From positions 66,535,477-66,599,476 of the forward strand of contig NC_087066.1 in the NCBI RefSeq assembly GCF_963678635.1: 64,000 bases of DNA. Direction: 5' to 3'. The notes under the pieces are model-generated. The model had not been told where the DNA came from and searched no databases. It saw nothing but the letters and a program-made list of their open reading frames with translations. The position numbers and the translations under genes are program-made. Below are positions 47,594-59,292 of this stretch, in pieces. The DNA is from Symsagittifera roscoffensis. Taxonomy: Eukaryota; Xenacoelomorpha; Acoela; Convolutidae. The stretch's first letter is position 1. Every line of letters begins with the position of its first letter.

Positions 47594-48524
47594 TTTAGTT
47601 AAGCCGCAGAACGTGTACAAGTTGTGCAAATAGATTAGGCTCAAGTTATTGAAAAAAGGGTTGCTTGATAGAATTTGAGCTCATATTGATAGTTGATTGC
47701 TGAAATCAGGTGTGCGATTGTTAATTAGAGTCCTTGATCCGATGATTTTTAAGGTGATTAAAATCCCCAACCAAGCGGCACTTTATGCGCACGCGCACTA
47801 GAGCTCCTCAACGGAATGATTGATTTTTTCAGGCACAGGCTGCGAAAAGTTACGACAGCTTTGTACATATGGTAACGCAATCAAATGCCTCAATTTCCAT
47901 TTCGACCAAATTGATTTTCCGAGTGCTCTCCATTATTCTTTCGGTGGTGGAGTAAGACAGTAAACATTTGACAAAAAGGGGTAATTTTTAGCGTTCTCTC
48001 ACCCTCAATTTATCTAGCATTGACGCCGAAGGATCTTTCGAGAGTTTTAGCAATCAAACGATGGGGTCAAAATACTGAAAATGAAGGGCATTATCATATG
48101 CTAATCAGTTCTTATCACTGAGAAATATCCTCGATTGTTTCAATGGAGAAGCAGTTTAAGTGAGTAGTGCTTTTAAAATACCTCATTTCGATATTTCAAA
48201 GTTAATTCAGATAATCAAAATCATAATAAATTTAATTTGAAATAGGAAACATTTTGTTTAAAATTTATCCAGAAAGTTTTTTTTACTTTAAGGGTGAATC
48301 GACGTTTCTAGCCCCGACTCCCGACCACTTATAAAGTAGAAAGCAAAATTTAGGCGATTCACAAATGATGCTCACCCTTTAGGAGATAAAAAAAACTTAA
48401 GTTTTTTCCTTTGTTTCGAGTAGACGCTTTTTGAAAATTAATTTAAACGGTAAGTAGCTGACTACAGTTCTACAGAGTTTATCATGTTTGATAAGTTGCA
48501 GCTCATTATTGAGTTGTCATAGAG
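47594..48524. other. Intergenic stretch below the lipase
   Basis: This stretch holds the 3' flank of the lipase. An AATAAT word about 25 bases after the lipase stop (minus strand) is the only candidate poly(A) signal, and it is a weak one. Nothing else was recognised. Confidence 0.45.
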
Positions 48525-49745
48525 TTATTTGCTGTTGAAGTAAGTCCATATGTATGGTTCTTCTTTGGTCGGACAATACAGCTCCTCGCCCAGAACCCAA
48601 TAAGTCTTTTTGGACCCAGTTTTCTGGAACATATTGTTCCAGAGCCCCTCCCCGGCATAGTTGTGACCCTTCTTGCTGAAATGGAAACAATCAGGTGCAA
48701 AGTAGGACAAATCAGGAGTTCCGTCCTCCAAAAAGGGAGGTGCGACGTCTTGCAGGAAGGGCTGGATGACGACAGTGAAGTCTTCTCTCGTGTCGTATCT
48801 CCTGGTCTGAATGAGTTCCCATATATTGTCTCTGTAGAGTCCGTTGTACTGTTGCATAGTTATTTTACTGTAAGCGTCATCAAGCATTGCGCAGTAGCAG
48901 AAGCACTCGTGAGCTTTACTACATACAAACTGGTCCTTACCAAGAGCACTTACAACGTTGATGTTGAAAATGGTCAACAAGTTCACAAAAGTTTTGGGCA
49001 AATTTTCCTGCAGAATATCCAGAGCAGCTTGAACGTCAGCTGTGTATGCATCCGGAGTGCTTCGACTGTCGGTACAAATCTGACACAAGTTGTTTCCACC
49101 AATGAACACAGTGACCAGTTTCCAGTCATTGTCGTAATCATATTCTGGATCGTCCTGCAAGTCTTTGATTAAATTTTTGGCTTGCTGTGTCAAATTAATA
49201 GCTTTGGAGCCAGCCACGGCTTCGTCCAGAGCGGCATTTTCTTCACCCGGACCTGCGATTCCAGAAGCCCATCCTTTGATTGAGGGGTTGTAGAACTTGA
49301 GCGCATTGGGGAGCGAAAAATGCTGTTTAACATTGTCGTTGTTGTTGGAGTTGAAAGGAGATTCGTCGTAGTACCCCCCGCTGCTGAACGAGAGCCCTCG
49401 GTAGTTGTTCACCACTCCATAAATGGTCGTAGCACCGGCGCCATTAGCCGCAGTCAGAGAATCGCCAAGCGCCGCCACAATTTTTACGTCACCGGGTCTC
49501 AGTGCATGGGCGGAAGTTGGGATTGTTTCTGATGGCTCGATATACTCACAAGTGAAGTCATTTGTGTACGACTGCTTTTGCTGCTCTGTCAACTCCGGAG
49601 GCTGAAGATGAGCGGGATTTACGTGCACAAGCGATGAGAAAAAATTGTTGCTGGGGTCTATGCAACTAATGGCATGAGTCACTTCAAATCTCACCAGAAG
49701 GGGAGAAAAGCAAAAGCCCAGGATGAGAAACTTCATTGTTGACAT
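48525..49745 (-). CDS. Phospholipase-B-like GDSL lipase, complete single exon
   Basis: This is a 406-residue secreted or membrane-anchored lipase of the phospholipase B1 type, which would remove acyl chains from phospholipids. I chose the ATG at 49,745 because it is followed at once by a signal peptide (MKFLILGFCFSPLLVRF); longer in-frame extensions upstream look non-coding. Catalytic blocks are all present: Ser in ALGDSLTAANGAGA (block I), Gly in GWASGIAG (block II), the Asn in FIGGNNLCQIC (block III; family members usually have GGND), and Asp and His in PDCFHFSKKGH (block V). Cys-rich stretches suggest disulfides. No intron is evident and no C-terminal hydrophobic anchor is seen, so secretion is likely. 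Confidence 0.93.
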   Translation of the reverse strand: MSTMKFLILGFCFSPLLVRFEVTHAISCIDPSNNFFSSLVHVNPAHLQPPELTEQQKQSYTNDFTCEYIEPSETIPTSAHALRPGDVKIVAALGDSLTAANGAGATTIYGVVNNYRGLSFSSGGYYDESPFNSNNNDNVKQHFSLPNALKFYNPSIKGWASGIAGPGEENAALDEAVAGSKAINLTQQAKNLIKDLQDDPEYDYDNDWKLVTVFIGGNNLCQICTDSRSTPDAYTADVQAALDILQENLPKTFVNLLTIFNINVVSALGKDQFVCSKAHECFCYCAMLDDAYSKITMQQYNGLYRDNIWELIQTRRYDTREDFTVVIQPFLQDVAPPFLEDGTPDLSYFAPDCFHFSKKGHNYAGEGLWNNMFQKTGSKKTYWVLGEELYCPTKEEPYIWTYFNSK

Positions 49746-51120
49746 CTCGGTTACTGAGTTGTATTTAAATTGGCTACTAAAATGAACGATGCTCCCCAAT
49801 ATTTGCTCATTGGGCCAAATTAAGAAGTTTTGATATTTGAAGAATTTCCAACCACTTGATCGAAAGTATGAAAAACATTTTTCCACAAAAGGGCAGTCGT
49901 CGAGCAAAATCTTGGCACTCCTTTAACATTATTCTTTACAATTTACATCTGTTTGCTTGTTTGTCCACAATTCCAATGCCATCGATTATTTGAATAGAAT
50001 TGCCGTAGTGCTAAAATTTTCAGTGTTTACATTTGGATAATATGCCGTCAAAACTATTTTGGAAGTTCAGACTAAGACAACTAAGGACGTTTGAGACAGA
50101 AATGAGTTTGAAGGGTGTCAGATGATAGCCTCAATCGGATGATCTTTGAAGCCTCTTCCTAAATTAGCTAAGCAACCTCCACAAATCTAGTCTAATATTT
50201 TATCAGCGCCAAGGAAAATATTTGGGAATCGAGCAGTTAAGCGGCTGATGTTTATTGCCGGCAAGGGGTGGTTAATTTTTCTCAAACTAATATTGGAATA
50301 ATCGAGCTATAGCACTAAGCTGACACTCCCCACACAAGGTTAAATCGCAATCCGGAACTCCCTGAAGGTCCCAAAATGTGTAGATCTGCTGGTCAAAGAA
50401 TGGGCAAAGATGCTAATCCCAGAAAATTGCTAATCTAAAAAAAAACATGTCAATCCATTAAATAACACTAAAAAAAATTTGTGATCAACGCGAGGCAAAG
50501 TAGGTTTAAAACGTCCAAATAGAATAGACAAAAGATTGAGTGTTTTCTATTGGTATATTTCATATCACGAACAAACTCCGGTCGAAAACTTTCTTTTGAT
50601 GATCGAGCAGATAATTCATCAAAACCAAAACACCAAAACATGTAGTTATCCCTAAAAATTATCCATTTTCATATTACCAACAAATTAAAACTTTTTGGGG
50701 TTTAATTAGCAGTTGTGCTAGAAAATTGAAAACTATGGGTCTAAATAATAAAAAACTGATATTTTAGTCTTTTTGTCCACCATAGTGAAACGGTTATGTA
50801 TCCGCCTCTTACTTCTTGCTTGAGTGTGAGCCAACATTACCTAGTCCAGAAAGAAGCAATTTTTGAGCGGAAGAGCGTAAGCGGTTCTCCTTGAAGAGCT
50901 GAACAGCTCGTACTTTGTTCTGGATAAATTGTCTTAACTTAATATAATTATTTTCTGTTACCATTTTCTATTTCCAGTATGGTTTGTACACTGAGAACTT
51001 TTTTCAACACAGAGGCGAAGCGGAACTTCTCGGCATTTGCGATAAAATACAATCATAAAAAAGCATGAGCCGAAAAAAAAAATTAAGTGATGAAAAAAAC
51101 TAGGTGAACCAAAAGTTTCG
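49746..51120. other. Intergenic, upstream side of the lipase
   Basis: A TTTAAATA word lies about 20-25 bases before the lipase ATG on the minus strand; it may be a promoter element but the spacing to any start site is unknown. The rest is A/T-rich with no recognised gene. Confidence 0.4.
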
Positions 51121-54100
51121 TATGTCTCGATGAGCTCAGAATTGATTGTATTAGGGCTCAGCTAAGGGCTCACCCTAGGGCTCAGCTAAGGCTGGAGAAA
51201 GTATTTGATATCTTTTGAATCTGTTATACTGATGCGGGACGAAATGCGTATATTCAAAAATTAGACTTTGCCCAAAACCTTAGTTGTTTTTCAGATTTTA
51301 GAATTTTCCAAAAGACCTAGCCTTCTTCTCACAAACAATTAAGGAGTAGCCATTTCTGCGGGAGAAATTCGCACAACCGCTTCTTTTGATTGAAATTTTT
51401 ATTTCAGTTTTGATAGGGTAGCTTTTTAAAAAAATTCAAAAAGTTTCTATAAAATAGTCAAAATTCAAAAATCAGTAACTCAGTGGCCGGTATAGTAGGG
51501 AAAATTCCCAAAATTATCTTTTTCGATTGAACACTTTACCTGAGAAATGGCAAGTAATTTTCAAGTCAGGTAGAAAAAATTTCCAAAAAACGGTCCAATT
51601 TTCAAAACTTTTACTTGTTTAAAGACCCTAACTTTCTTCTAGAAGAAACTGGGCGTAGCAAATTATAAAGATAAGCTTCCAACAAACTGTTCAGTTGATT
51701 AGACTTATGATATCAGTTTTTGACAGGATATTTATCGAAAAAAGACCAAAAAACGGTCAACAAGTCAAAGAATTGACGTTTCAGAGGCTCATTGCTTCTT
51801 CTTTTAAACAAGTTGGGCGTAGCCGTTTAGGTAGAAGAAATTCACCCAATCTGTTATTTCGATTGAACGCAAAAACCTAGGTTTGGCCGGGTAGTTCTCG
51901 AGAAAAGTCGAAAAGTTTCAAAAACTGTCCAAAAATCAAAATTTTGACTTTTCCGAGGGCCCTAATTTTTTGTACAAAAAGTTTGGGCGTAATCGCACAT
52001 ACAAAAAAAAACTGAGTGAACCAAAATTTTTATGTGCCTCAATAAGAGACAACTCGAGTCTCAGCTAAAATCGGTGGTACGTGTTTGATATTTTTTGATT
52101 TTGATTTACTGATGCGGGACGAAATGCATAATTTCAAAAGTTGGACTTCGCACAAAGACTTAGTTGTTTCTCTGATAAAATAGGTGAGAAGAATGAAAAT
52201 TTTGCTGAGATAATGGATTGTTTTCAAAGACATGACATTTTGCCAACAAAAAACTAAAGAGTCGTCAATTCAACCTGAAAAAATTTTGAAATTGGTTCTT
52301 TCGATTGAAATTTTGGTCACAGATTTGATAAGTTGGTCACAGATTTGATAAGTTAAGAAAATTGAAAAAGATTTTAAAAACAAAACAAAAAAAACGAAAA
52401 TTTTCGGATATTCATAAACTTTTGCTGCCAAAAGCAAGTAGTTTTCGCTTCAGTAGAGACGATTCCAAAATTTTGGTTTCTCGATCGGACACATAACTTG
52501 AGATTCGGCATGGTAGTTTTCGAGTGAAGTCAGAAAATTTCCATAAACCGGTCTAAGTTTCAAGGCATTTATCAATAAGAGAATTGATTTTTCGGAAGGC
52601 GATTGCTCTTTGTAAAAAGTTGCTAACTCAAGGGAGTTCCTTGCTACCCAATATTTTTTAGGCCAGTATTATTAGATTAGGGAGGTCAGATTTCGAAAAA
52701 AAAATTTGGAGGTCAGATTTCGAAAAACAAATCCAGAATTTCGAAAAACGGTTAAAAACATCAAAATTTTGCCTATCGCGGGGGCCATGACTTTATGTGT
52801 AAAAAAATTTGGATGTAGTTGCTCCTGCAGAGATGCTTTTTAAAAGTCATTTTTCACTGACAATAATATCTCAGATTCAGAAACGTAGGTTTTGAAACGA
52901 CAAAAAAATTTTAAAATGTGGGTCAAAAATTGCCCCAACAAATGTCTATGAAGGCTGTAGATCGAGGAGTAAAATAAAAAGACCAGAGTATGCAGACACA
53001 CAGAGGGATGGACAGTTTTTCACTGATAACTCTCTTTATTGAAAAACGGTAGAATTATTTCTGCGAAAAATTAAGATATTTGCGAAAGTAGAAAGAACTT
53101 TCCAAAGTGTCAAAAAATATTCCAAAAAAGAATATTCCGAAGATGAATATAACAAAAAAAACAACCCAACTTATTTAATATTCAAGTTTTTATCAAATAG
53201 GACTTCTACGCAAGCAAGAAAAAAGTTTGAATTTGAAATTAGCAATACACAAAATTCCGAAGCGTAAACAAAGCCGACAAACTTTCAGATGGCATTGGTT
53301 GATCAGAAAAAAAACTGACTTCATAATAAGCTTTACAAACATTCCCAACCCCCTCAAACTATAATACACTCCACCTGAAACCACCATGATACTTATTTAT
53401 AGCACAAAATGGTGATAAGGCAATTAAGCCGACAAAACTTGAGTAGTTAAACGAAAGACTGTCAAATCAAATTTTTCGGAATAGTTTTCCAATTCTATAC
53501 AAACTGGAAAACACTAGGGGCTTAGTTAAAAGTGGAATTACTTGTTTAAAATTTGAACTTTTGCGATGATGCGGGATGAAATAGATAACTTTAAAAATTG
53601 AACTCCAACTAAAACGTTAATTGTTTATCTAACGAAATATTAATGAAAATTTTTGAGAAGTTGAAAATTTAGAAAAAAAAACAGTTTTCCTGCAAATTTT
53701 AACGCGTAGCCGCTTATGCGCAGAGACTTCACACATTCCGTCGTCTCGATTACACAATTGATAACAGATTCGGCGAAGTAGTTTTCGAGAAGTGTCAAAG
53801 AGTTTCAAAAAACGAACTAGAAATTAAAACATTGACTTTTCTGAGGGCCATAGTTTTTTTGAAGGCCAAAAAATTTGGACTTCGCTGTTCACTCTGGGCA
53901 GCTTCTCTCAGCACTTTCTCTTTATTGAAACCAAAATCTCAGATTTAGAAGGATAGCTTAGGAGAAAATTCAAAAAGTTGCAAAATCGGTCAAATAATCT
54001 AGCATTTGATTTTTTCGAGGACCCTAACTTTTTAATGGAAAAAAATTGAACGTATCGGCTAAAGCAAGAGAGTTTCAAACAACCTGTTTTTTCGATTGAA

Positions 54101-54560
54101 CGTAAAACTTCTGTCTTGGGAGGGTGATTTTGATCAAATTTGATTTTTCCAAAAATGACTTTTCCAAGTACGACAATTTTATAAAGAACAATAGGACGTT
54201 GCCATTCATTCTGGGGAGCTTCTCATAAGCCTTTCTTTTGATTGAACCCAAAATTTCAGACTCGGAAGGGCAATTTTCGAGAAAATTCAATAAGTTTAAA
54301 AAACAGTCAATTAATTTAACATTTCAATTTTGCGAAGACTCTAACTTTTTGAGGAACCAAATTGAACGTAGCCGCTAATGCATGGGAGCTTAGCACAAGC
54401 TGAGGTTTCGATTGAGGGAGGGTGGTTTCAGAGAAATTATCCGAGGGCCATAACTTTTTGTGGAAAAAACTTTAAGCGCACGTGCTGATACAGGGGAGAG
54501 TCCCATTGAACCCAAGTTTTTGAAGGCTGTAAAAGTGGTTCCAGAGTCATTTTTGAAGGC
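51120..54560. repeat. Decayed tandem repeat field, period near 165 bp
   Basis: Old, diverged copies of one unit can be followed by eye. Each has a GAGGGCCCTAACTTTTT-like word, then A-rich sequence with TTTGGGCGTAGCCG, then CTTCTC..A, TTTCGATTGAAC and AAAATTTCAAAAA. Copies start near 51,317, 51,625, 51,786, 51,957, 52,777, 53,830, 54,015, 54,332 and 54,440. A second marker, GATGCGGGACGAAATG, recurs at 51,231, 52,111 and 53,568, so larger blocks have been duplicated too. No ORF spans the unit. Confidence 0.7.
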
Positions 54561-55096
54561 TGTAAAATGTGTGTTAAGGTGTTACATAAACCAGTGTATT
54601 GTGCAGGCGACACACAAGGAAGTGAGCTGACTTTTCATAGGTACCACTTAATTGAAATTTTTCAGACTAGTTTCTAAGAAAAACTGAAGTTTTCGAAAAA
54701 AGCGAAAATTTTTTTCAAAGCGTCTCAAAAAAACGATCACAATAATTTTTTATATAACCTGTTTTATCAAACAAAAACAAGGAACAAGATCCCGCCGATG
54801 TCGAACCGCAGATTATAGGTTGTCAAGGCGACGGCGTTACCTCTCGACTTCTAGATCAAGCGCAAAATCCGAAAAACTATTTAGATTCAGTAATAAAGCA
54901 AGTGGCAAGATTTTAAGAATCATTGTCACGGGAAACACTTCAAGTTTTCGATTACAAGACACTTGCTTTCGCAAGTGTAATGAATCAATTAAATAACACA
55001 ATTTATCCACAAGAGAAAAGACCAAAATACGAGCTGTTCATCTCATCACAGAAAACCACTGTTCTACAAATAAAGCTTCAAATTTCAGGACTAATA
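54561..55096. other. Intergenic stretch
   Basis: No exon, RNA or repeat was recognised apart from A/T-rich sequence. Confidence 0.4.
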
Positions 55097-55526
55097 CAGT
55101 GCTGATTTAAATTATCCGGACTAAACGAACAAAACTTGAATTTTTAAACGCGTTTTTCTCAAATTGGGTTAATATTAGACAAAAAGTGAAGAGAACAAAA
55201 GTTGCTTAGAATTTCACCAGAATTTGGAGATTTAACCCTTCTTAAACTTTGTTGAGCTGCGTAAGAGGCTTCCTGTGGTATAATTTTTTCATCAATTAAC
55301 AAAGTAGTTTCCGAGTAATTTTTGATTAATTGAAAAAAACCAAAATGACCCATTTTTGGGGTAAATTTTTTGTTGAGAATTTCGGAGATATTAATATTAA
55401 TTCTGGTGAAATTCTAAGCAACTTTTGTTCTCTTCACTTTTTGTCTAATCTTAACCCAATTTGAGAAAAACGAGTTTGAAAATTCAAGTTTTGTTCGTTT
55501 TGTCCGGATAATTTAAATCAGCACTG
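55097..55526. mobile_element. Tc1-like MITE, short form (430 bp)
   Basis: It is flanked by TA duplications. The terminal inverted repeats begin CAGTGCTGATTTAAATTATC and run inward about 130 bp, through AAACGCGTTTTTCTCAAA and CTTAGAATTTCACCAGAATT on the left. The first eight bases, CAGTGCTG, equal those of Tc1. The centre matches one interior arm of the longer element at 43,041 (AACTTTGTTG, CCCATTTTTGGGG), so this copy looks like that element with one inner arm lost. It has no transposase. Confidence 0.88.
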
Positions 55527-56485
55527 TAGTTCTGAACATTAAAAATGGAGGGCAATTTTGGATTCGGATATTTTTTAGTTTTTTCTTTTTAATTTCCATG
55601 CAAAATCAGGTATCCCAAACAATCATTGGAATGATTCGATTGATATATCATGTTAAGGCCCTTTCGGACTTGATTCAAAGGATGTTAGAAAAGTTTCAAA
55701 AAACTTCCACTATCGAGAAAAACTTGTTCAATTTTTGATTTCAGATCTATACTTGGACAAATAAAGCGAGCGAGCAGGCTCACAAATGCTTGTTTGTGCA
55801 TAAACTTAAGCCGTGATATTTTTTATTTTATTTGTTTTCTCAGTCAATTCTCTTCGAAAAATGTTGTCCAATTTGTCTATTTTACTATGACTTTCGAATA
55901 TGCCTAAATTTGAGCTTTTCGTTCAGATCCTTTTATTTATAGGCCGATATTTTTTGAAAAAAAAAACATTTCTAATTTAAAAAAACAGTTACTAGTCATT
56001 GGAACCCACGACCTTCGTCGACCAAGACGTAATCTTTACCGCCAGACTAAGTTCCGGACACGCATATACGTTTGTATTCATTTTGAACCAAGATACAAGT
56101 GATTCTGTTACATAAAATGTTAACTAAAAAAAGTCTATGTTCCGGTTTGATAGCGGTTGAAACTATCAGGCATCATTTTACAAGCTTCATAAAAAAACGA
56201 ATACAAAAGTTTTATTTTCTGATTGAACACTAAATTTCTATGATAAAAAACTCAAAACTTAAAAAAAAAATTAGGCTTCACGATAAGCTGCAATTGCAGG
56301 AATTTTTAATTGTCCAAGTGTGTTGGGTTTGACTAAACCTAATTTTAGTCTCAACTTTTATAGTCTAAATAACTATTTCTTAAGACACATTAGTTTGGCT
56401 ATAGTACCAATTTATATAAATAACTATTGGAAATAATTTGACTTAAGTATTTTACCCATTTTTTTGAAATTAGCAAAACCTATCA
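55527..56485. other. Intergenic stretch with a tRNA-like fragment
   Basis: The only item seen is the tRNA-like sequence at 55,996-56,062, listed separately. The rest is A/T-rich. Confidence 0.4.
55996..56062 (-). repeat. tRNA-like fragment, probable SINE head
   Basis: Read on the minus strand, GTCCGGAACTTAGTCTGGCG resembles a tRNA 5' half with an A box, and GTGGGTTCCAATGAC resembles a B box. The acceptor stem does not close, so it is not a working tRNA gene. A tRNA-derived SINE remnant fits best. Confidence 0.4.
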
Positions 56486-57180
56486 CAATGTATAAAGCAG
56501 GAAGACTTTCTGGTTCAAAAATTATCTGCCCATTTCTTTCCTTCCCATTATTGGTAAACTGTTAGAAAAACTCATGTATAGTAGAATTTTAAGTTACTGT
56601 AATAGGTTCAGTTTGTGTGTTAAAGATCAAATTGGTTTTCGAAACCGGAAGTGAACAACCGATGCGATAGTTTTATTAATAGAAAAGATAAGAAAAAAAT
56701 TTCACAACCAATCAGTCCTGACTTAAGAAAAAACTCTTATGACTGAGTGTTTGTCTGTTCGCCTTAAGAAGGCGTTTGACACAGTAGATCATGATTTTTT
56801 GCTTTCATAATTGCAATGCGTACAACTCGAGAGGTCCTACGTTGCAGTTAATTGAATCTAATACAAGTGACCACAAGCAGTTTTCAAAAAGTAATCAAGC
56901 AAAGTCTTGTTTGAGAAGTATTGCATTCCATGTCTCACAGGGATTGGTTCTCAGGCTGCTTTTTATAAACTTTTATAAGCAATATAGCAGTCAACTTAGA
57001 ATACTCGAAGACTGTTCTGTATGCAGATGATACTTCAATTAGCACAACTACAGATTAAAATAGCATTAATGGAGCGCCAACAAAAAGCGTTAAGGACAAC
57101 TGAAAAAAGGTTAAATAATAACAAGCTTACCATTAGACAAAATAAGACAATGTACTTCCAAAAACATCAAAATTTTCACA
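56486..57180 (+). pseudogene. LINE reverse transcriptase fossil
   Basis: Broken pieces of a non-LTR reverse transcriptase appear in order across frames: LPIIGKLLEKLMYSRILSY near 56,545, DQIGF near 56,628, LKKAFDTVDHDF near 56,765, a QGLVLRPLLFINFYK block (usually QGS.LGPLLF) near 56,940, and the polymerase box VLYADDTSI with TATGCAGATGAT at 57,020-57,031. This is typical of Jockey/CR1-like elements. Many stops and frameshifts show it is long dead. No endonuclease domain or poly-A end was found. Confidence 0.88.
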
Positions 57181-59224
57181 AGTGAAATTTAAAAACTAAA
57201 TAATGATTTTAGAAAAGTTTTTGTTTCCATAAATTGATCGAGGACAAAAATTTGATCTTCGCAGAGCACAAAAACTATTAGATAAAAACTCGCAAAAAGC
57301 TGTGAAATTTTTTCCAGATTGACAATTTTTTCAACCAAACAGCTAGTCTAATTATATAAACTTATTGCACAATTACCTTTTCAGCACGACATTTTGTAGT
57401 GAGGATCTACAAACAAATTAAAAATGATTAACAAGAACAAAAGAAAATTTTTATGCATAGTCATGTTCAGAATCCAGAAAGTTCAGTCATTAACAGATCT
57501 TGAGTTAAAAACAAACTATTCTCCTAAAAGAACTTCATTTATGTGTTATGCTGAGCTTTACACCAATTGCAACTCATTTCGAAGTAAACAGTTTCAACCA
57601 CTCTATTTTGGAAAGCTACACCATAGACAACGAAGAACTAGTTAAAACAATATCTTTGATATTCAATTATTTTCAATTGTTTCGTTTTTTTTCCTGTTGC
57701 CTTTTTTCCGTTTTGTTTTGACACACCTGTTTAATTTCAGCGAGTCATTTTAATGATTTTTTTTATTTAAAAGTTGTTTATGAGACATTGTTGTTCTCAG
57801 ATTATGTAGAGTAAAATAGTCGCTCATTTCTCCGCTCAGAGACACCTGAAAACGGATCTGTAGATCCAATGGTGATCTCCCAGGCAGTTGTTAATACATT
57901 AGGGTGTCTTTTTTGGAACTTATTATTATGATTATTGTTAGATAATTTACATTCAATCTGATCGCTGAGGCTTATCGAGAAAGCGCGATTTGATTCAAAT
58001 GTCACCAGCAGTTCATCAGAGGCCTTTTCTGCCAACGTAACACGTAGCATTACCCAGTGTTTCTCTCAGCAAACATTTTGGTTGCTAATTTGTTAGGGAT
58101 CCATTGACATAATTGTATTGCTCTTGCAGTTCAGGTGTCGGCAGCCACTGGACTTAAAAGTGATCAACATATATCTCAAATGTAGTAACCGGTAGACTTC
58201 TGTTGTTTGCAATCACCTTGTGTCGATGGGAGAGGAGGAAGGGAAGTTGTGTTCAACAAGTCCATTGATGTAGTTTATAAAGCTCGTCACTGAAAAATGG
58301 ACTTTCCAAAAGTCGCATTTAGCGGTTTATGCCACGAAACTTTCTGAGCGGTGATCCCATGATGTCATGGATTTTAATGCCTTATTGAGTTAACTTGATT
58401 CTGTAGTGGGCAATTAGGCAACCTGCTCACCTTCAAAAACATGCTTTTGGCATGCCATCTCGCTCAATAATGGCCATTGTCGGAGGAGCACGTTTTGCAT
58501 AATCAGAAAAAAATATCAAAAAATTACATGCAAAACTCAGCAACAAATCACAAGGCTGATATAGCTCTAGCAATTATGATAACACCCCCTTCAATGAAAA
58601 TCAGCCTAGAATTTGGATGCTCAACAAAGGAGCACGTTTCACATAATCAGAAAACTTTTACTATCAAAAAATCACACGCGGAACTCTGCAACAAAGCCAT
58701 CCAGCCTTCCGATAACATATTTCGGTACGCCTAATTTTTTAAAAGAAAAATCAAACTCTGAAGTTGCCTGTAAGCTGCAACGAAAATTTTTTGAAACATC
58801 TGAACTAAATTTTGGCACTTTAAAATGTTCAGTTATGCATTAAATTGTTTGATCAAATGCAAATCTTTAAAGCCAGTACAAAAAAATCGTTAAGAAATAC
58901 TTCATAACTCATATCATTCATCAATTTGATTTTAAAACAGAATGATTAAAATTTTGTACATATTCATTTTCAGAATTTTATTTAAAAAAACTATAATCTA
59001 AACAAAAAAAATTTCAACAATTTCCCAACAGACAAAAATGTTTGATGTTATTTTTTGATTAACTAGCGCGAAAAGAGAAAACTGACCCAATAGGTTACAT
59101 TTCTTGCTGGAGAAATTCATACAAAGACGAAGCTGAGCTTCACAAACACTAGCGAGAACAGGACAAGCAGCTCTATGAAAGCAAAAAAAAAATAAAAAAG
59201 CCTCGAATTAGTAAAATTCGGCTA
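57181..59224. other. Intergenic stretch, nothing sure
   Basis: The minus-strand ORF at 57,802-58,050 (82 codons) has a more protein-like composition than its surroundings and might be an eroded coding piece, but I recognise no family. GAGCACGTTT.CATAATCAGAAAA recurs at 58,486 and 58,630, a local duplication of about 145 bp. Confidence 0.4.
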
Positions 59225-59292
59225 CGTCTCGAATTCGAAACTACGACCTTGAATTTATTAGTCTCACGCAATAACCACTCAGCCACGGACGC
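59225..59292 (-). repeat. tRNA-like sequence (Leu/Ser type), probable SINE head
   Basis: On the minus strand it reads GTCCGTGGCTGAGTGGTTA, a good A box, then GAGACTAATAAATTC as an anticodon-arm-like piece, then GTTTCGAATTC, close to a B box. The 3' acceptor side does not pair with GTCCGTG. It looks like a decayed tRNA gene or the head of a SINE. Confidence 0.5.

Noticed and set aside
50775-50840. A-box-like TAGTGAAACGGTTA as a tRNA or SINE
   Set aside because: No B box follows at the right distance.
57802-58050. 82-codon minus-strand ORF as a gene
   Set aside because: The composition is somewhat protein-like but no family, splice signals or neighbours support it.
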